A stretch of DNA of 64,000 bases from an uncultured Bacteroides sp. (GTDB lineage Bacteria; Bacteroidota; Bacteroidia; Bacteroidales; Bacteroidaceae), in the NCBI RefSeq assembly GCF_905207245.1, contig NZ_CAJLKP010000008.1, positions 1 to 64,000 of the forward strand. Direction: 5' to 3'. Each line of letters starts with the position of its first letter. Within the stretch, counting starts at the first letter, position 1. The notes under the pieces are model-generated. The model ran no database searches, was not told the origin of the DNA, and saw only the letters and a program-made list of their open reading frames with translations. The translations under genes and the position numbers were made by a program. Positions 32,942-42,894 of the stretch are shown piece after piece.

Positions 32942-35437
32942 ATGGCAAAGAAAAATTCAACAAAAGATACGGAACAATCCCTTTCCCTGTTTGGTAAAAT
33001 GAGGGCAATCTTCAAAAACGAAACCATTCACTTTGTTGTCGGACTGGTACTGGTGATTTTCTCAGTCTACCTGCTGCTCGCTTTTTCATCTTTCTTCTTT
33101 ACAGGAGCGGCGGACCAGAGTATTATCGACTCCGGCAATACTCAGGAATTGGCTTCCGTCAATAACGGTGTGAAGAACTATGCCGGTTCACGCGGTGCGC
33201 AGTTGGCAAGTTATCTGATAAATGACTGCTTCGGCATTTCGTCTTTCTTTATTCTGGTGTTCCTTGCTGTGGCGGGTTTGAAGTTGATGCGTGTTCGTAC
33301 AGTTCGCCTTTGGAAGTGGTTTATCGGTTGCTCGTTGCTGTTGATTTGGTTCTCCGTTTTCTTCGGTTTCGCATTCGTGGAACAGTATCAGGATTCTTTC
33401 CTGTATCTGGGAGGTATGCATGGATATAACATCAGCAACTGGTTGACATCACAAGTTGGCGTGCCGGGTGTTTGGATGATTCTGCTGGTGACTGCCATCT
33501 GCTTCCTCATCTACCTTAGCGCGCGTACCGTTATCTGGCTGCGCCGGTTGTTCAGCCTCAGTTTCCTGAAACGGAAGCAGAAAGCGGAGGAAGGAGAGGA
33601 AGCAGGTAAAGCACCGGAAGAATTTACGGATTCATGGACGGCAAAGGGAAAGAAGAAACCTGTTTCTGAGGTGGTGGAACCTGATACTGAAGAGGATGTT
33701 TTCGTCACAACTCCTGAACCTGAAGAAGAACCGGAGAATGAAATAACGTTGGATTTGGGCGGTATTACTGAAAAAGAGCCTGCTAAACCATCGCATGAAG
33801 AAGTATCCATGATTATAGAGACTCCTGCTCCGGAGCCTGCGTCTTCCCTTTCGGATAAACCCGTGGTTGACGAACCTACTTTTGAAGTGGAAACTGTGGA
33901 AGAGGAGGAGTATAAAGGTCCGGAGAAGGAACCGTATAATCCCCGCCTTGACCTGGAGAACTATCGTTTTCCATCTATCGACCTGATGAAGCATTATGAA
34001 AATGCCGAGCCGACTATCGATATGGCGGAACAGAATGCCAATAAAGATAAGATTATAAATACGTTGCGCAGTTTCGGCATTGAAATCAGTACGATAAAAG
34101 CAACCGTAGGTCCTACGGTAACGCTGTATGAGATTACTCCGGAGCAAGGCGTGCGTATCTCCAAAATCCGTGGTCTGGAAGATGATATTGCCCTTAGCCT
34201 TTCAGCATTGGGCATTCGTATCATTGCACCTATCCCCGGAAAGGGAACCATCGGTATCGAAGTGCCGAACTCTAATCCGAAGATTGTTTCGGGACAGAGC
34301 ATCATCGGTAGCAAGAAGTTCCAGGAGTCTACTTATGATTTGCCGGTTGCCCTGGGTAAGACGATTACCAACGAGGTGTTCATGGTAGACTTGTGCAAGA
34401 TGCCGCATATGCTGGTTGCCGGTGCTACCGGTCAGGGTAAATCTGTCGGACTGAATGCTATCATCACCTCCTTGCTTTATAAGAAGCATCCGGCAGAATT
34501 GAAGTTTGTGTTGGTAGACCCGAAGAAAGTAGAGTTCAGCATTTATTCGGTAATCGAACACCATTTTCTTGCTAAATTGCCCGATGGGGAAGATGCTATC
34601 ATTACGGATGTAACCAAGGTGGTGCAGACGCTGAACTCCATCTGTGTGGAAATGGATACCCGTTATGATTTGCTGAAAGCTGCACATGTGCGCAATATCA
34701 AGGAATATAATGAGAAGTTTATCAATCGTCACTTGAACCCCGAAAAGGGGCATAAATTCATGCCGTATATCGTGGTGGTGATTGATGAGTTTGGTGATTT
34801 GATTATGACAGCAGGTAAGGAGGTTGAGTTGCCTATTGCCCGTATCGCCCAGTTGGCGCGTGCGGTAGGTATCCACATGATTATTGCCACACAACGTCCG
34901 ACTACGAATATCATTACAGGTACGATTAAGGCGAACTTCCCTGCCCGTGTTGCTTTCCGTGTATCTGCCATGATAGACTCGCGCACCATCCTCGACCGTC
35001 CGGGCGCTAACCAGTTGATTGGTCGCGGTGATATGTTGTTCTTGCAGGGGGCTGACCCGGTGCGTGTGCAATGTGCCTTTATCGATACGCCGGAAGTGGC
35101 GGATATTACTAAATTCATTGCCAAGCAGCAAGGATATCCCACAGCATTCTATCTGCCTGAATATGTAGGTGAAGACGGTGGAAGTGATTTGGGGGATGTG
35201 GATATGGGGCGCCTTGATCCTTTGTTTGAAGATGCAGCCCGTTTGATTGTCATTCATCAACAAGGTTCCACTTCGCTTATCCAGCGTAAGTTCGCTATCG
35301 GCTATAACCGTGCGGGACGTATCATGGATCAATTGGAAAAAGCTGGCATCGTGGGACCGACACAAGGTAGCAAAGCACGTGAAGTGCTCTGCGTGGATGA
35401 AAATGACCTGCAAATGCGCCTGAACAATTTACTGTAA
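32942..35437 (+). CDS. ftsK: DNA translocase FtsK
   Basis: An 831-residue FtsK/SpoIIIE protein. About four N-terminal membrane helices (to residue 200) anchor it at the septum, followed by an acidic linker (about 215-335). The motor carries the Walker A motif GATGQGKSVG, VLVDPKKVEFSIY, VVVIDEFGDLIM (Walker B) and IIATQRPTTNIITG. The C-terminal gamma winged helix (STSLIQRKFAIGYNRAGRIMDQLEKAGIVGP) reads the polar KOPS-type sequences. It pumps chromosome DNA through the closing septum and works with XerCD. Its length is normal for Bacteroides. It is followed 14 bases later by the LolA-like gene and then trxB, a neighbourhood common in Bacteroides. Confidence 0.96.
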   Translation: MAKKNSTKDTEQSLSLFGKMRAIFKNETIHFVVGLVLVIFSVYLLLAFSSFFFTGAADQSIIDSGNTQELASVNNGVKNYAGSRGAQLASYLINDCFGISSFFILVFLAVAGLKLMRVRTVRLWKWFIGCSLLLIWFSVFFGFAFVEQYQDSFLYLGGMHGYNISNWLTSQVGVPGVWMILLVTAICFLIYLSARTVIWLRRLFSLSFLKRKQKAEEGEEAGKAPEEFTDSWTAKGKKKPVSEVVEPDTEEDVFVTTPEPEEEPENEITLDLGGITEKEPAKPSHEEVSMIIETPAPEPASSLSDKPVVDEPTFEVETVEEEEYKGPEKEPYNPRLDLENYRFPSIDLMKHYENAEPTIDMAEQNANKDKIINTLRSFGIEISTIKATVGPTVTLYEITPEQGVRISKIRGLEDDIALSLSALGIRIIAPIPGKGTIGIEVPNSNPKIVSGQSIIGSKKFQESTYDLPVALGKTITNEVFMVDLCKMPHMLVAGATGQGKSVGLNAIITSLLYKKHPAELKFVLVDPKKVEFSIYSVIEHHFLAKLPDGEDAIITDVTKVVQTLNSICVEMDTRYDLLKAAHVRNIKEYNEKFINRHLNPEKGHKFMPYIVVVIDEFGDLIMTAGKEVELPIARIAQLARAVGIHMIIATQRPTTNIITGTIKANFPARVAFRVSAMIDSRTILDRPGANQLIGRGDMLFLQGADPVRVQCAFIDTPEVADITKFIAKQQGYPTAFYLPEYVGEDGGSDLGDVDMGRLDPLFEDAARLIVIHQQGSTSLIQRKFAIGYNRAGRIMDQLEKAGIVGPTQGSKAREVLCVDENDLQMRLNNLL

Positions 35438-35451
35438 TTGCTGTTAAATAA

Positions 35452-36096
35452 ATGATGAAGAATATTCTCTTAGTTTATATCTGTTTGTTTGGTTTGTTGT
35501 TGCCCGCTTCGGCGCAGCAATTGGATGCGCGAGAGATATTGGACCGTACCACCGATGCTTTCCGTCAGTCGGGAGGTATACAGGCGGATTTTACTGTTCA
35601 GACTTATTCAAAAGGTGCGTTGGAAAGTACTTCCACCGGACTTATCCGTCTGCAAGGAGAGAAGTTCTTGCTGGATGCCGACGGGGTGAAAACCTGGTTT
35701 GATGGTCGTACACAGTGGAGCTATCTTGTCGGTAGTGATGAGGTGAATGTTTCTGAACCTACTCCGGAAGAGTTGCAGAGTATCAATCCTTATGCTTTAT
35801 TGTCGATATACAAACAAGGATATCATATGAAGTTGGGTAAAGCCAGTACATATAGTGGAAAACCCGCCTATGAGGTGGTGTTGACGGCTTCCAGCAAAAA
35901 GCAGGATTTGCAATGTGTCATCCTTTATGTTTCAAAAGATAAGTTCCAGCCTTTGTGTATCAGTATGACCCAGAAGGGGGGAGGTAGTGTGGCTATCCGC
36001 ATAACATCCTATAAAACGGGACAGTCTTACAACGACAGCTTCTTTGTTTTTGATAAAAAGGCATATCCGACGGCGGAAGTGATTGATTTGAGATGA
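35452..36096 (+). CDS. LolA-like outer-membrane lipoprotein carrier
   Basis: A 214-residue periplasmic protein with signal peptide (LVYICLFGLLLPASAQQ). The LolA/LolB half-barrel pattern is seen: REILDRTTDAFRQSGGIQADFTV, STGLIRLQGEKFLLDADG, VKTWFDGRTQWSYL, PYALLSIYKQGYHMKL and VAIRITSYKTGQSYNDSFFVF. It would carry lipoproteins across the periplasm to the outer membrane, which matters for the many lipoproteins in this genome. The position directly after ftsK fits the lolA location known in other bacteria. Two adjacent Met codons (35452, 35455) can start it. Confidence 0.85.
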   Translation: MMKNILLVYICLFGLLLPASAQQLDAREILDRTTDAFRQSGGIQADFTVQTYSKGALESTSTGLIRLQGEKFLLDADGVKTWFDGRTQWSYLVGSDEVNVSEPTPEELQSINPYALLSIYKQGYHMKLGKASTYSGKPAYEVVLTASSKKQDLQCVILYVSKDKFQPLCISMTQKGGGSVAIRITSYKTGQSYNDSFFVFDKKAYPTAEVIDLR

Positions 36097-36156
36097 GGAG
36101 CCTTGTCGGCTGAAATTCAAGTTTATGATATAAGTGTTGAAATACTAAATAATAGA

Positions 36157-37110
36157 ATGATTATGGAAACAGAAAAAGTAAAATGTCTGATTATAGGTTC
36201 TGGTCCTGCCGGCTATACAGCTGCGATTTATGCGGGACGTGCCAACCTTTGCCCGGTGCTTTATGAAGGATTGCAACCCGGCGGTCAGTTGACAACTACT
36301 ACAGATGTGGAAAATTTCCCCGGTTATCCGGAAGGTATAGGCGGCCAGCAATTGATGGATGATTTGCGTAAGCAGGCTGAACGTTTCGGTGCTGATATGC
36401 GTTTTGGAATTGCAACAGCTTCCGATTTGAGTGCAGCCCCCTATAAAGTGACCATTGACGGAGAGAAGGTGATTGAAACTGATACGTTGATAATAGCTAC
36501 AGGTGCTACAGCCAAATATCTGGGATTGGAAGACGAAAAGAAATATGCCGGTATGGGCGTCAGTGCTTGTGCCACTTGCGATGGTTTCTTCTATCGTAAG
36601 AAGGTGGTGGCTGTTGTCGGTGGTGGTGATACGGCTTGTGAAGAGGCTGTTTACCTTGCCGGACTGGCAAGCAAAGTTTATCTGATTGTACGTAAGCCTT
36701 TCTTGCGTGCTTCTAAAATTATGCAGGAGCGTGTGATGAAGCATGAGAAAATAGAGGTGTTGTTTGAGCATAATGCCGTAGGCTTGTTCGGAGAGAATGG
36801 CGTGGAAGGTGTTCATCTGGTGAAACGTATGGGTGAACCGGATGAAGAACGTTACGACCTGGCTATTGACGGTTTCTTCCTGGCTATTGGTCACCAGCCA
36901 AACTCGGAAATCTTCAAGGAGTATCTGGAGACTGACGAAACAGGTTATATCATTACAGAAGGTGATAGCCCTCGTACAAAGGTGCCGGGCGTATTTGCTG
37001 CAGGTGATATTGCAGACCCACATTACCGTCAGGCTATTACGGCAGCAGGCAGTGGATGTAAAGCGGCGCTTGAGGCGGAGAGATATCTCTCGTCCAAATG
37101 TCTTATTTAA
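36157..37110 (+). CDS. trxB: Thioredoxin reductase
   Basis: A flavoprotein of about 317 residues. It has the FAD-binding GSGPAGYTAAIYAGRANL, the redox-active disulfide in ACATCDGFFYRKK, the NADPH-binding GGGDTACEEAVYLA and the closing GVFAAGDIADPHYRQAITAAG. It reduces thioredoxin with NADPH in the cytoplasm. Start codons at 36157 (MIMETEK) and 36163 (METEKVK) are both reasonable; the longer frame up to 36103 would begin with TTG in the intergenic region. It ends just before a bidirectional terminator shared with the convergent hexosaminidase gene. Confidence 0.94.
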   Translation: MIMETEKVKCLIIGSGPAGYTAAIYAGRANLCPVLYEGLQPGGQLTTTTDVENFPGYPEGIGGQQLMDDLRKQAERFGADMRFGIATASDLSAAPYKVTIDGEKVIETDTLIIATGATAKYLGLEDEKKYAGMGVSACATCDGFFYRKKVVAVVGGGDTACEEAVYLAGLASKVYLIVRKPFLRASKIMQERVMKHEKIEVLFEHNAVGLFGENGVEGVHLVKRMGEPDEERYDLAIDGFFLAIGHQPNSEIFKEYLETDETGYIITEGDSPRTKVPGVFAAGDIADPHYRQAITAAGSGCKAALEAERYLSSKCLI

Positions 37111-37135
37111 GAATACCTTATTTAATTTAATGAAG

Positions 37136-37171
37136 AAGTCCCGGATTGACATTGCTATCCGGGACTTTTTC
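37136..37171. terminator. Bidirectional intrinsic terminator between trxB and the hexosaminidase gene
   Basis: AAGTCCCGGAT (37136-37146) and ATCCGGGACTT (37157-37167) form an 11-bp perfect stem with a 10-base loop and a following T-run on the plus strand. It sits between two convergent genes and should end both transcripts. Confidence 0.88.
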
Positions 37172-37173
37172 TA

Positions 37174-39618
37174 TTAATACACCTCTATTTCATCTACATA
37201 TAAATCCGAAGGGATAACGTCTCCCGGCGTATCCTTGCGGCAATCTATGCCATTGCGCAGTGTTCCGCCACTCTTTAAAATTACTTTGATATAGCGACCC
37301 TCGGTTGGTGTACATTCCAGTGTATCAGTGAACATTTTCTTGCCATGTTCCGGATATTCACGGGTATAGGAGGCTTGCCCTATTTCTTTAAATTCTTTCC
37401 CATCAGTTGATACTTCCACGCGAGCTGCACTTGCAGGGAGTACACGGAAAGCCGGATTATAAAGTGTTCCGAAAGTTACTTTGCTGACGGTGGCCGGTTT
37501 TTCCATATCAACGGAGAATATAAGTTCATTATTGTTTTTCTCGTTCAAGCCAAATGTCACCCATGGTATGTAGGAAGCAGTATTTCCACGTTTTCCATTC
37601 GTCAATCCTAAAGTGGTGGTGTCTGCACCCAGCACATCGTTCTCTCCGAGTATATCACCGTTCATCCAACCACATTGTGGATTCGTAGTGTATTGTTTTC
37701 CGGCTATCAGGTTTGCATACAGCTTCTTACTGTTCACTTTTCCCAGCATCTTGCCATCTTTGAAAGCTGCAGCTTGCAAGTCAATGCTCCCTTCCCAGAT
37801 AAATGGTTCGGCGTAAAGCTCAGACTTGGCAGTCGGTGCGCTTCCATCCGTTGTATATCTGATTTCGGCACCCGGATAGAATGTTTCCAGTACAGCTTTC
37901 AATGTGCCATCGTAAACGTGAGTGTTGATATTCACATCAAAGAAGTTGCGGCAAGCTTTCACATTCATAGCATCCATGCGTTCAAAGTCTTCCACCATGC
38001 GGATCCGGAAGCAATCCCAGTTCTTTCTGTTGTTCTGCGTCCAGCCTGTTTCTGCCAAAGCTATGGCGCGGGGGAATGCTTGATAATCACGACGCTCGTC
38101 ATTCTGCATATATTCATTCCATATATTGCCTTGTACACCGATGATATGCTTTTTAACCAACTCTTCCGAGTCGTCAGGGACAGGATTGTAACTGTATGTT
38201 TTCTTCAATGTATGATACCCACCGATAGTGGTTGGCGCTATTTCCGGTTCTTCCTGATATTGGTCCAGATAAGCATAACCGTGTGGTGTCATGATGGCAT
38301 CGTGCCCGGCTTTGGCTGCATTTATGCCGCCTTGTACGCCACGCCAGGACATGACGGTTGCATTTGGAGCAAGTCCACCTTCCAGTATTTCATCCCAACC
38401 GATGATATTCCGTCCTTTGCTATTCAGGTATTTTTCCATACGGGTTATGAAGTAGCTTTGTAGTTTTTCCTCTTTCGTATGTTTCTTACCATCCACGGCG
38501 TTCGGAGTCGTATCGGCTTTTAAACCTAATTTTTTGATTAATGCCTGACAGTGTGCACAATTTATCCATGCATCTTTGGGACATTCATCACCACCGATGT
38601 GAATATATGAACTGGGGAATAGCTCTATAACTTCATCCAATACATTTTCCAGGAATTGGAAAGTTTCTTCTTTAGGGCAGAATACTTCTTCAAATACTCC
38701 CCATGTGCCGGTTACTTCATAGGTTTTATCAGGGTTGCAGGATAATTCGGGATAAGAGGCTAAAGCAGCAAGGGCATGTCCAGGCATTTCTATTTCAGGG
38801 ATGACGGTGATATATTTACTTGCTGCATAGGCTACTATGTCTTTGATTTCCTCTTGTGTGTAATATCCTCCATGTTCTTTGCCATCAAAAATTTGAGGCC
38901 AGTTAACGTAGTAATAGTCTATCAAAGTCTCTTTTCGCTTTGAGCCTATTTCTTGTAGTTTCGGATATTTTTTGATTTCTATCCGCCATCCCTGGTCGTC
39001 TGTCAGATGCCAGTGGAAGGTGTTCATCTTGTGCATGGCGAGCATGTCGATGAATTTATAAATATAATCGGTTGTAGAGAAGTGACGACAGACGTCGAGC
39101 ATCAGTCCGCGATAGGGGAAACGGGGTGCATCCTCTATTTCTACGGCAGGTAGCGACCAGTTGGCGTTTTTAACAGTTTCCTTTCCATAAATAGCAGGCG
39201 GTAATAACTGGTACATGGTCTGCACACCATAGAAGAAGCCGTTGGGGTGTGATGCTGAGAGAGTGATTCCATTCGGAGAGATGGATAATTTATATCCTTC
39301 CTTGGGCATTCCTTCTGTTGTAACAAAATGAATGTTGGACGCTTCCGGATTTTCCTGTGCGCTGGTTTGCAGAGAAATACCAGAAATCAACTGAATGCGG
39401 GCTCTCAGGCTATCCGCAATGGCTTGCACTTCCGGAGTGCAACCGGCAGTGACGACAAAAACTTTATTGCTCAGTTGGAAACGCCCTTCCTGAGGGGTCA
39501 TTTGGTTAGGCATTGGAACGACATTATACTCGTTCACTACCTCTTTGGGGGATTGCTGACAACCGGAGGAAGTCAGCAGCAGACTTGCTAAAAGCAAGGA
39601 GCTTAGTCCTTTTTTCAT
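37174..39618 (-). CDS. GH20 beta-N-acetylhexosaminidase with C-terminal F5/8-type domain
   Basis: An 814-residue lipoprotein (LLLASLLLTSSGCQQSP). An N-terminal GH20b domain (YNVVPMPNQMTPQEGRFQLS) precedes the catalytic barrel with RGLMLDVCRHF, WHLTDDQGWRIEIKKYP, PEIEMPGHALAALASYPEL and IHIGGDECPKDAW, where the Asp-Glu pair provides substrate-assisted catalysis. After the barrel come a CHB_HEX-like segment (GAEIRYTTDGSAPT) and a C-terminal discoidin-like carbohydrate-binding domain (VTFGTLYNPAFRVLPASAARVEVSTDG in part). It removes terminal GlcNAc or GalNAc from glycans such as mucin or N-glycans. The start is the ATG at 39618, where the signal begins. Confidence 0.92.
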   Translation of the reverse strand: MKKGLSSLLLASLLLTSSGCQQSPKEVVNEYNVVPMPNQMTPQEGRFQLSNKVFVVTAGCTPEVQAIADSLRARIQLISGISLQTSAQENPEASNIHFVTTEGMPKEGYKLSISPNGITLSASHPNGFFYGVQTMYQLLPPAIYGKETVKNANWSLPAVEIEDAPRFPYRGLMLDVCRHFSTTDYIYKFIDMLAMHKMNTFHWHLTDDQGWRIEIKKYPKLQEIGSKRKETLIDYYYVNWPQIFDGKEHGGYYTQEEIKDIVAYAASKYITVIPEIEMPGHALAALASYPELSCNPDKTYEVTGTWGVFEEVFCPKEETFQFLENVLDEVIELFPSSYIHIGGDECPKDAWINCAHCQALIKKLGLKADTTPNAVDGKKHTKEEKLQSYFITRMEKYLNSKGRNIIGWDEILEGGLAPNATVMSWRGVQGGINAAKAGHDAIMTPHGYAYLDQYQEEPEIAPTTIGGYHTLKKTYSYNPVPDDSEELVKKHIIGVQGNIWNEYMQNDERRDYQAFPRAIALAETGWTQNNRKNWDCFRIRMVEDFERMDAMNVKACRNFFDVNINTHVYDGTLKAVLETFYPGAEIRYTTDGSAPTAKSELYAEPFIWEGSIDLQAAAFKDGKMLGKVNSKKLYANLIAGKQYTTNPQCGWMNGDILGENDVLGADTTTLGLTNGKRGNTASYIPWVTFGLNEKNNNELIFSVDMEKPATVSKVTFGTLYNPAFRVLPASAARVEVSTDGKEFKEIGQASYTREYPEHGKKMFTDTLECTPTEGRYIKVILKSGGTLRNGIDCRKDTPGDVIPSDLYVDEIEVY

Positions 39619-39706
39619 GGCATTAATGTGTGTTAAGTTTATAAATCGGGTAAAAAGAGGAAAGAAGCTGATGGTTGTCGTCAGGGGGGGAGACAAGCAC
39701 TCTTCT

Positions 39707-40408
39707 TTAACCTATCTTACTTATTTTCTTCAGCTTTTCTTCATCAATGATCTTTATTTTCCGTCCGTCGATGGTAATTAACCGTTCTGTGGAAAATTGT
39801 GATAAAGTACGAATGGCATTGGAGGTTGTCATGTTCGACAAATTAGCCAAGTCTTCGCGTGACAGATAAATACTGAGGGTAGAACCATCTTCTTCCAGTC
39901 CATAGCTTTCTTTAAGGAAAAGGAGTGATTCGGCCAATCTGCCGCGGATATGTTTCTGCGTCAAGTTGACAGTACGCTCATCGGCAATACCCAAATCGAT
40001 GGATAACTGCTTGATAAAGAAGAGAGCAAGATCATTGTTTTGTGCTACCAATGTAGTGATGGCACTCATTGGTATGAGACAAATGAGAGAAGGTTCGAAA
40101 GCAGCAGCAGCAGTAACGTAGTCTTCTTTGGCGAAATAGGCACGGTAACCAAAGTATTCAACAGGTTTAATCATACGGATAATCTGGCTTCTTCCGCCAA
40201 CACCGTCCTTGTAAATTTTCACCTTCCCGTTTAGAAGACACATGAGGTATTTCGGAGTTTCACCTTCGCAATGAATGACTTCATTTTTCTTATAATTCTG
40301 GAGCGTGAAATGGTTAGCGAGAAATTCCCGCTGTTCTTCATTCAGGGGCTCCCACATATCGGCTATCAGCTCCGGAACATTCACGTCTGACAAATTCATT
40401 TTTACCAT
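39707..40408 (-). CDS. Crp/Fnr family transcriptional regulator
   Basis: A 233-residue regulator with an N-terminal cyclic-nucleotide-binding-type beta-roll (NYKKNEVIHCEGETPKYLMCLLNGKVKIYKDG), a long dimer helix and a C-terminal winged helix (LSIYLSREDLANLSNMTTSNAIRTLSQFSTERLI). The cysteines of FNR are absent, so it is not an iron-sulfur oxygen sensor of that type. The ligand is unknown. A TACATTTG -7 box lies upstream. Starts at 40408 and 40399 are both possible. Confidence 0.9.
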   Translation of the reverse strand: MVKMNLSDVNVPELIADMWEPLNEEQREFLANHFTLQNYKKNEVIHCEGETPKYLMCLLNGKVKIYKDGVGGRSQIIRMIKPVEYFGYRAYFAKEDYVTAAAAFEPSLICLIPMSAITTLVAQNNDLALFFIKQLSIDLGIADERTVNLTQKHIRGRLAESLLFLKESYGLEEDGSTLSIYLSREDLANLSNMTTSNAIRTLSQFSTERLITIDGRKIKIIDEEKLKKISKIG

Positions 40409-40436
40409 AACTGCTGCAAAACTGTGTTATACAGCA

Positions 40437-40444
40437 CAAATGTA
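40437..40444 (-). promoter_or_regulatory. -7 box (TACATTTG) for the Crp/Fnr regulator gene
   Basis: TACATTTG on the minus strand matches TAnnTTTG 28 bases before the ATG at 40408. A TTTG lies upstream at 40468-40471, but the spacing of 23 bases is longer than usual. Confidence 0.45.
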
Positions 40445-40502
40445 AAAAGAAAAAATTAAATATTGCACAAAAGAGAGGAAAAGATGCAGTATAGGGGAAG
40501 GA

Positions 40503-40681
40503 AAATGATAATTTAGCGCGGAGCGCTAAATTAAGTTACGAGTTACGAGCTACAAGTAACGAGTTGCTGCGCTGTACTCGTGGGCGAATAATTATTCGTC
40601 CGGTTATCACACCGAAAGGCACTTGTCACTCGTAGCTTGTAGCTCGTCACCTATCGCGCGAAACGCGATAAATTATCATTT
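40503..40681. repeat. 179-bp inverted-repeat element with internal hairpins (MITE-like)
   Basis: AAATGATAATTTA at 40503-40515 is repeated perfectly inverted at 40669-40681. Inside lie a perfect 10-bp hairpin (40510-40532), a near-perfect palindrome around GAATAATTATTC (near 40585-40602), a 7-bp hairpin (40652-40670) and copies of the low-complexity words GTTACGAG/CTCGTAGC on the two arms. The right terminus contains the stop codon of glnN (40676-40678). No open frame is present, so it is non-autonomous if it is mobile, or a transcript-end structure if it is not. Confidence 0.6.
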
Positions 40682-42865
40682 AGTAAACAGCAGTTCCCTA
40701 TATTTGGGCAACGGCCATATCTCATCATCAACTTCCATCTCGAGGTGATCGATGTGATCGCGTATGCTATCCAGATATGGGCGTACATTTTCTTCATAGG
40801 CAAAAGCCCTGTCTTTGTAGTTGTCCATGTGGTTAGCCACTTTGCGGGCTTCCGTCATCTCCCGCACCAGAACTTTGATAGCAGTTACTCGCTTGGATAT
40901 TTCGCGTATCAGTTCTTTGCGGTCGGCGCTCAAGACTTCGTATTCTTCGGGAGAGAAGATTTCCTTGAGCCCGCGGAGATTTTCTAACAGGCGGTTTTGG
41001 TAGCTGACTGCAATGGGGACGATGTGATTGATAGCCAGATCACCTAATACGCGACTCTCAATTTGCACCTTCATGGTGTATTTCTCCAATTCCACCTCCA
41101 GACGGCAGGCAAGTTCTGTTTCGTTGAAGATACGTTCGCCTATCAGTACGGAGCGGGATTGATTGTCCATATAGTGCATCAAGGCTTCGGGTACATGGCA
41201 GATATTGGTCAGTCCACGGCGGGCGGCTTCCTCTTTCCATTGGTCAGAATAACCGTCACCCTCGAAGCGGATATCTTCGGAAGCGATGATGGTCTCTTTC
41301 AAAATGCGGAAGATGGCTTCGTCTTTACCGATTCCTTCTTCCATCAGTTTGTCGACGGATGCTTTGAATTCATTCAATTGATTTGCCATAGCAGCATTGA
41401 TGGCAATCATGGCGGCGGCGCAGTTGGAAGAAGAGCCGGCAGCACGGAATTCAAAGCGGTTGCCTGTGAAGGCAAACGGAGAAGTGCGGTTGCGGTCGGT
41501 TGTATCGAGAAGAATTTCTGGAATACGTCCGATTCCTAATTTAAGAGTCGTTTTTTCTTCTGCCGTCATCTTATCATCGCCTACCTGACGTACTATATCA
41601 TCCAGAGTAGCGGATAATTGTCTGCCCAGGAATATAGATAAAATGGCGGGTGGTGCTTCATTGGCACCCAGACGGTGGCTATTGCCTGCGCTCATGATAG
41701 AGGCTCGCAACAGGTTTTGATTCTTATAAACCATCATCAGTGCGTTTACCAGGAAAGTGAGGAAAAGCATATTTCCTTTCGGGTTCTTACCGGGTGCGAA
41801 AAGGTTGATACCTGTGTCAGTGCAGAGCGACCAATTGTTATGTTTTCCCGAACCATTGACACCACTGTAAGGCTTCTCGTGTAGCAATACGGCAAAGTTG
41901 TGCTTGCGGGCGATGCGTTTCATTAGGTCCATAACCAACTGGTTGTGGTCGTTGGCAAGGTTGGCGTTTTCAAAGATGGGAGCTAATTCAAATTGATTGG
42001 GAGCTACCTCATTGTGGCGCGTTTTTGCCGGAATTCCCAGTTTGTGGCATTCTATTTCCAATTCCTTCATGAAGGCTGTCACCCGTGGAGGAATAGAGCC
42101 GAAATAATGGTCTTCCAGTTGCTGGTCTTTTGCGGATGAATGCCCCATGAGCGTACGTCCGGTTAAGCAAAGGTCGGGACGGGCGTTGTACAAGGCAGAG
42201 TCTACCAGGAAATATTCCTGTTCCCAACCCAGATTAGTGTATACGCGGGTTATATTTTTATCGAATAGCTGACATATTTCAGTGGCGGCTTTATCTACGG
42301 CTGCAAGTGCTTTCAGCAGTGGTGTTTTGTAGTCCAGTGCCTCACCGGTGTAGGAAATGAAAATTGTAGGGATGCATAATGTACTATCTACCACGAAAGC
42401 GGGGGATGAAACATCCCATGCTGTATATCCGCGTGCTTCAAAAGTATTACGGATACCACCGTTGGGGAAAGAAGATGCATCGGGCTCTTGCTGAATGAGC
42501 AGTTTGCCGGAGAAACGTTCGATTACGTTTGAGTTTTCTCCAAACTCAATAAATCCATCATGTTTTTCGGCCGTACCGTCCGTCAGTGGTTGAAACCAGT
42601 GGGTGTAATGAGTAACATTCAAGGATTTGGCCCAACTTTTCATGCCGTTTGCAATCAGGTCTGCTATTTCGCGGCTGATGGGGGTACCTTTTTCAATGGC
42701 GTCTGTCACTGCTTTATAGGCTTCTCTGGGCAGATATTCCTGCATTTTTTTACGGTCGAACACATGGCTTCCGTAGTAATCGGATAATTTGTTCGAAGGG
42801 GGAGTCACTTCAAGAGGGCGCCGGTTGGCAAGCTCTTGCAAGGCATAGAATCTCATTTTTGACAT
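40676..42865 (-). CDS. glnN: Glutamine synthetase type III
   Basis: A 729-residue GSIII, far longer than types I and II. Family segments are seen: an N-terminal VFDRKKMQEYLP, WFQPLTDGTAEKHDGFIEF, the ATP and metal-binding HNEVAPNQFELAPIFENANLANDHNQL, LHEKPYSGVNGSGKHNNWSL, and FEFRAAGSSSNCAAAMIAINA. It makes glutamine from glutamate and ammonia with ATP and is the main ammonia-assimilating GS form in Bacteroides. The stop codon is inside the terminal repeat of the element described at 40503-40681. An inverted repeat overlaps the promoter upstream. Confidence 0.95.
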   Translation of the reverse strand: MSKMRFYALQELANRRPLEVTPPSNKLSDYYGSHVFDRKKMQEYLPREAYKAVTDAIEKGTPISREIADLIANGMKSWAKSLNVTHYTHWFQPLTDGTAEKHDGFIEFGENSNVIERFSGKLLIQQEPDASSFPNGGIRNTFEARGYTAWDVSSPAFVVDSTLCIPTIFISYTGEALDYKTPLLKALAAVDKAATEICQLFDKNITRVYTNLGWEQEYFLVDSALYNARPDLCLTGRTLMGHSSAKDQQLEDHYFGSIPPRVTAFMKELEIECHKLGIPAKTRHNEVAPNQFELAPIFENANLANDHNQLVMDLMKRIARKHNFAVLLHEKPYSGVNGSGKHNNWSLCTDTGINLFAPGKNPKGNMLFLTFLVNALMMVYKNQNLLRASIMSAGNSHRLGANEAPPAILSIFLGRQLSATLDDIVRQVGDDKMTAEEKTTLKLGIGRIPEILLDTTDRNRTSPFAFTGNRFEFRAAGSSSNCAAAMIAINAAMANQLNEFKASVDKLMEEGIGKDEAIFRILKETIIASEDIRFEGDGYSDQWKEEAARRGLTNICHVPEALMHYMDNQSRSVLIGERIFNETELACRLEVELEKYTMKVQIESRVLGDLAINHIVPIAVSYQNRLLENLRGLKEIFSPEEYEVLSADRKELIREISKRVTAIKVLVREMTEARKVANHMDNYKDRAFAYEENVRPYLDSIRDHIDHLEMEVDDEIWPLPKYRELLFTK

Positions 42866-42894
42866 ATCAGTCTTCCTTTTGTTGATTGTTGGCG

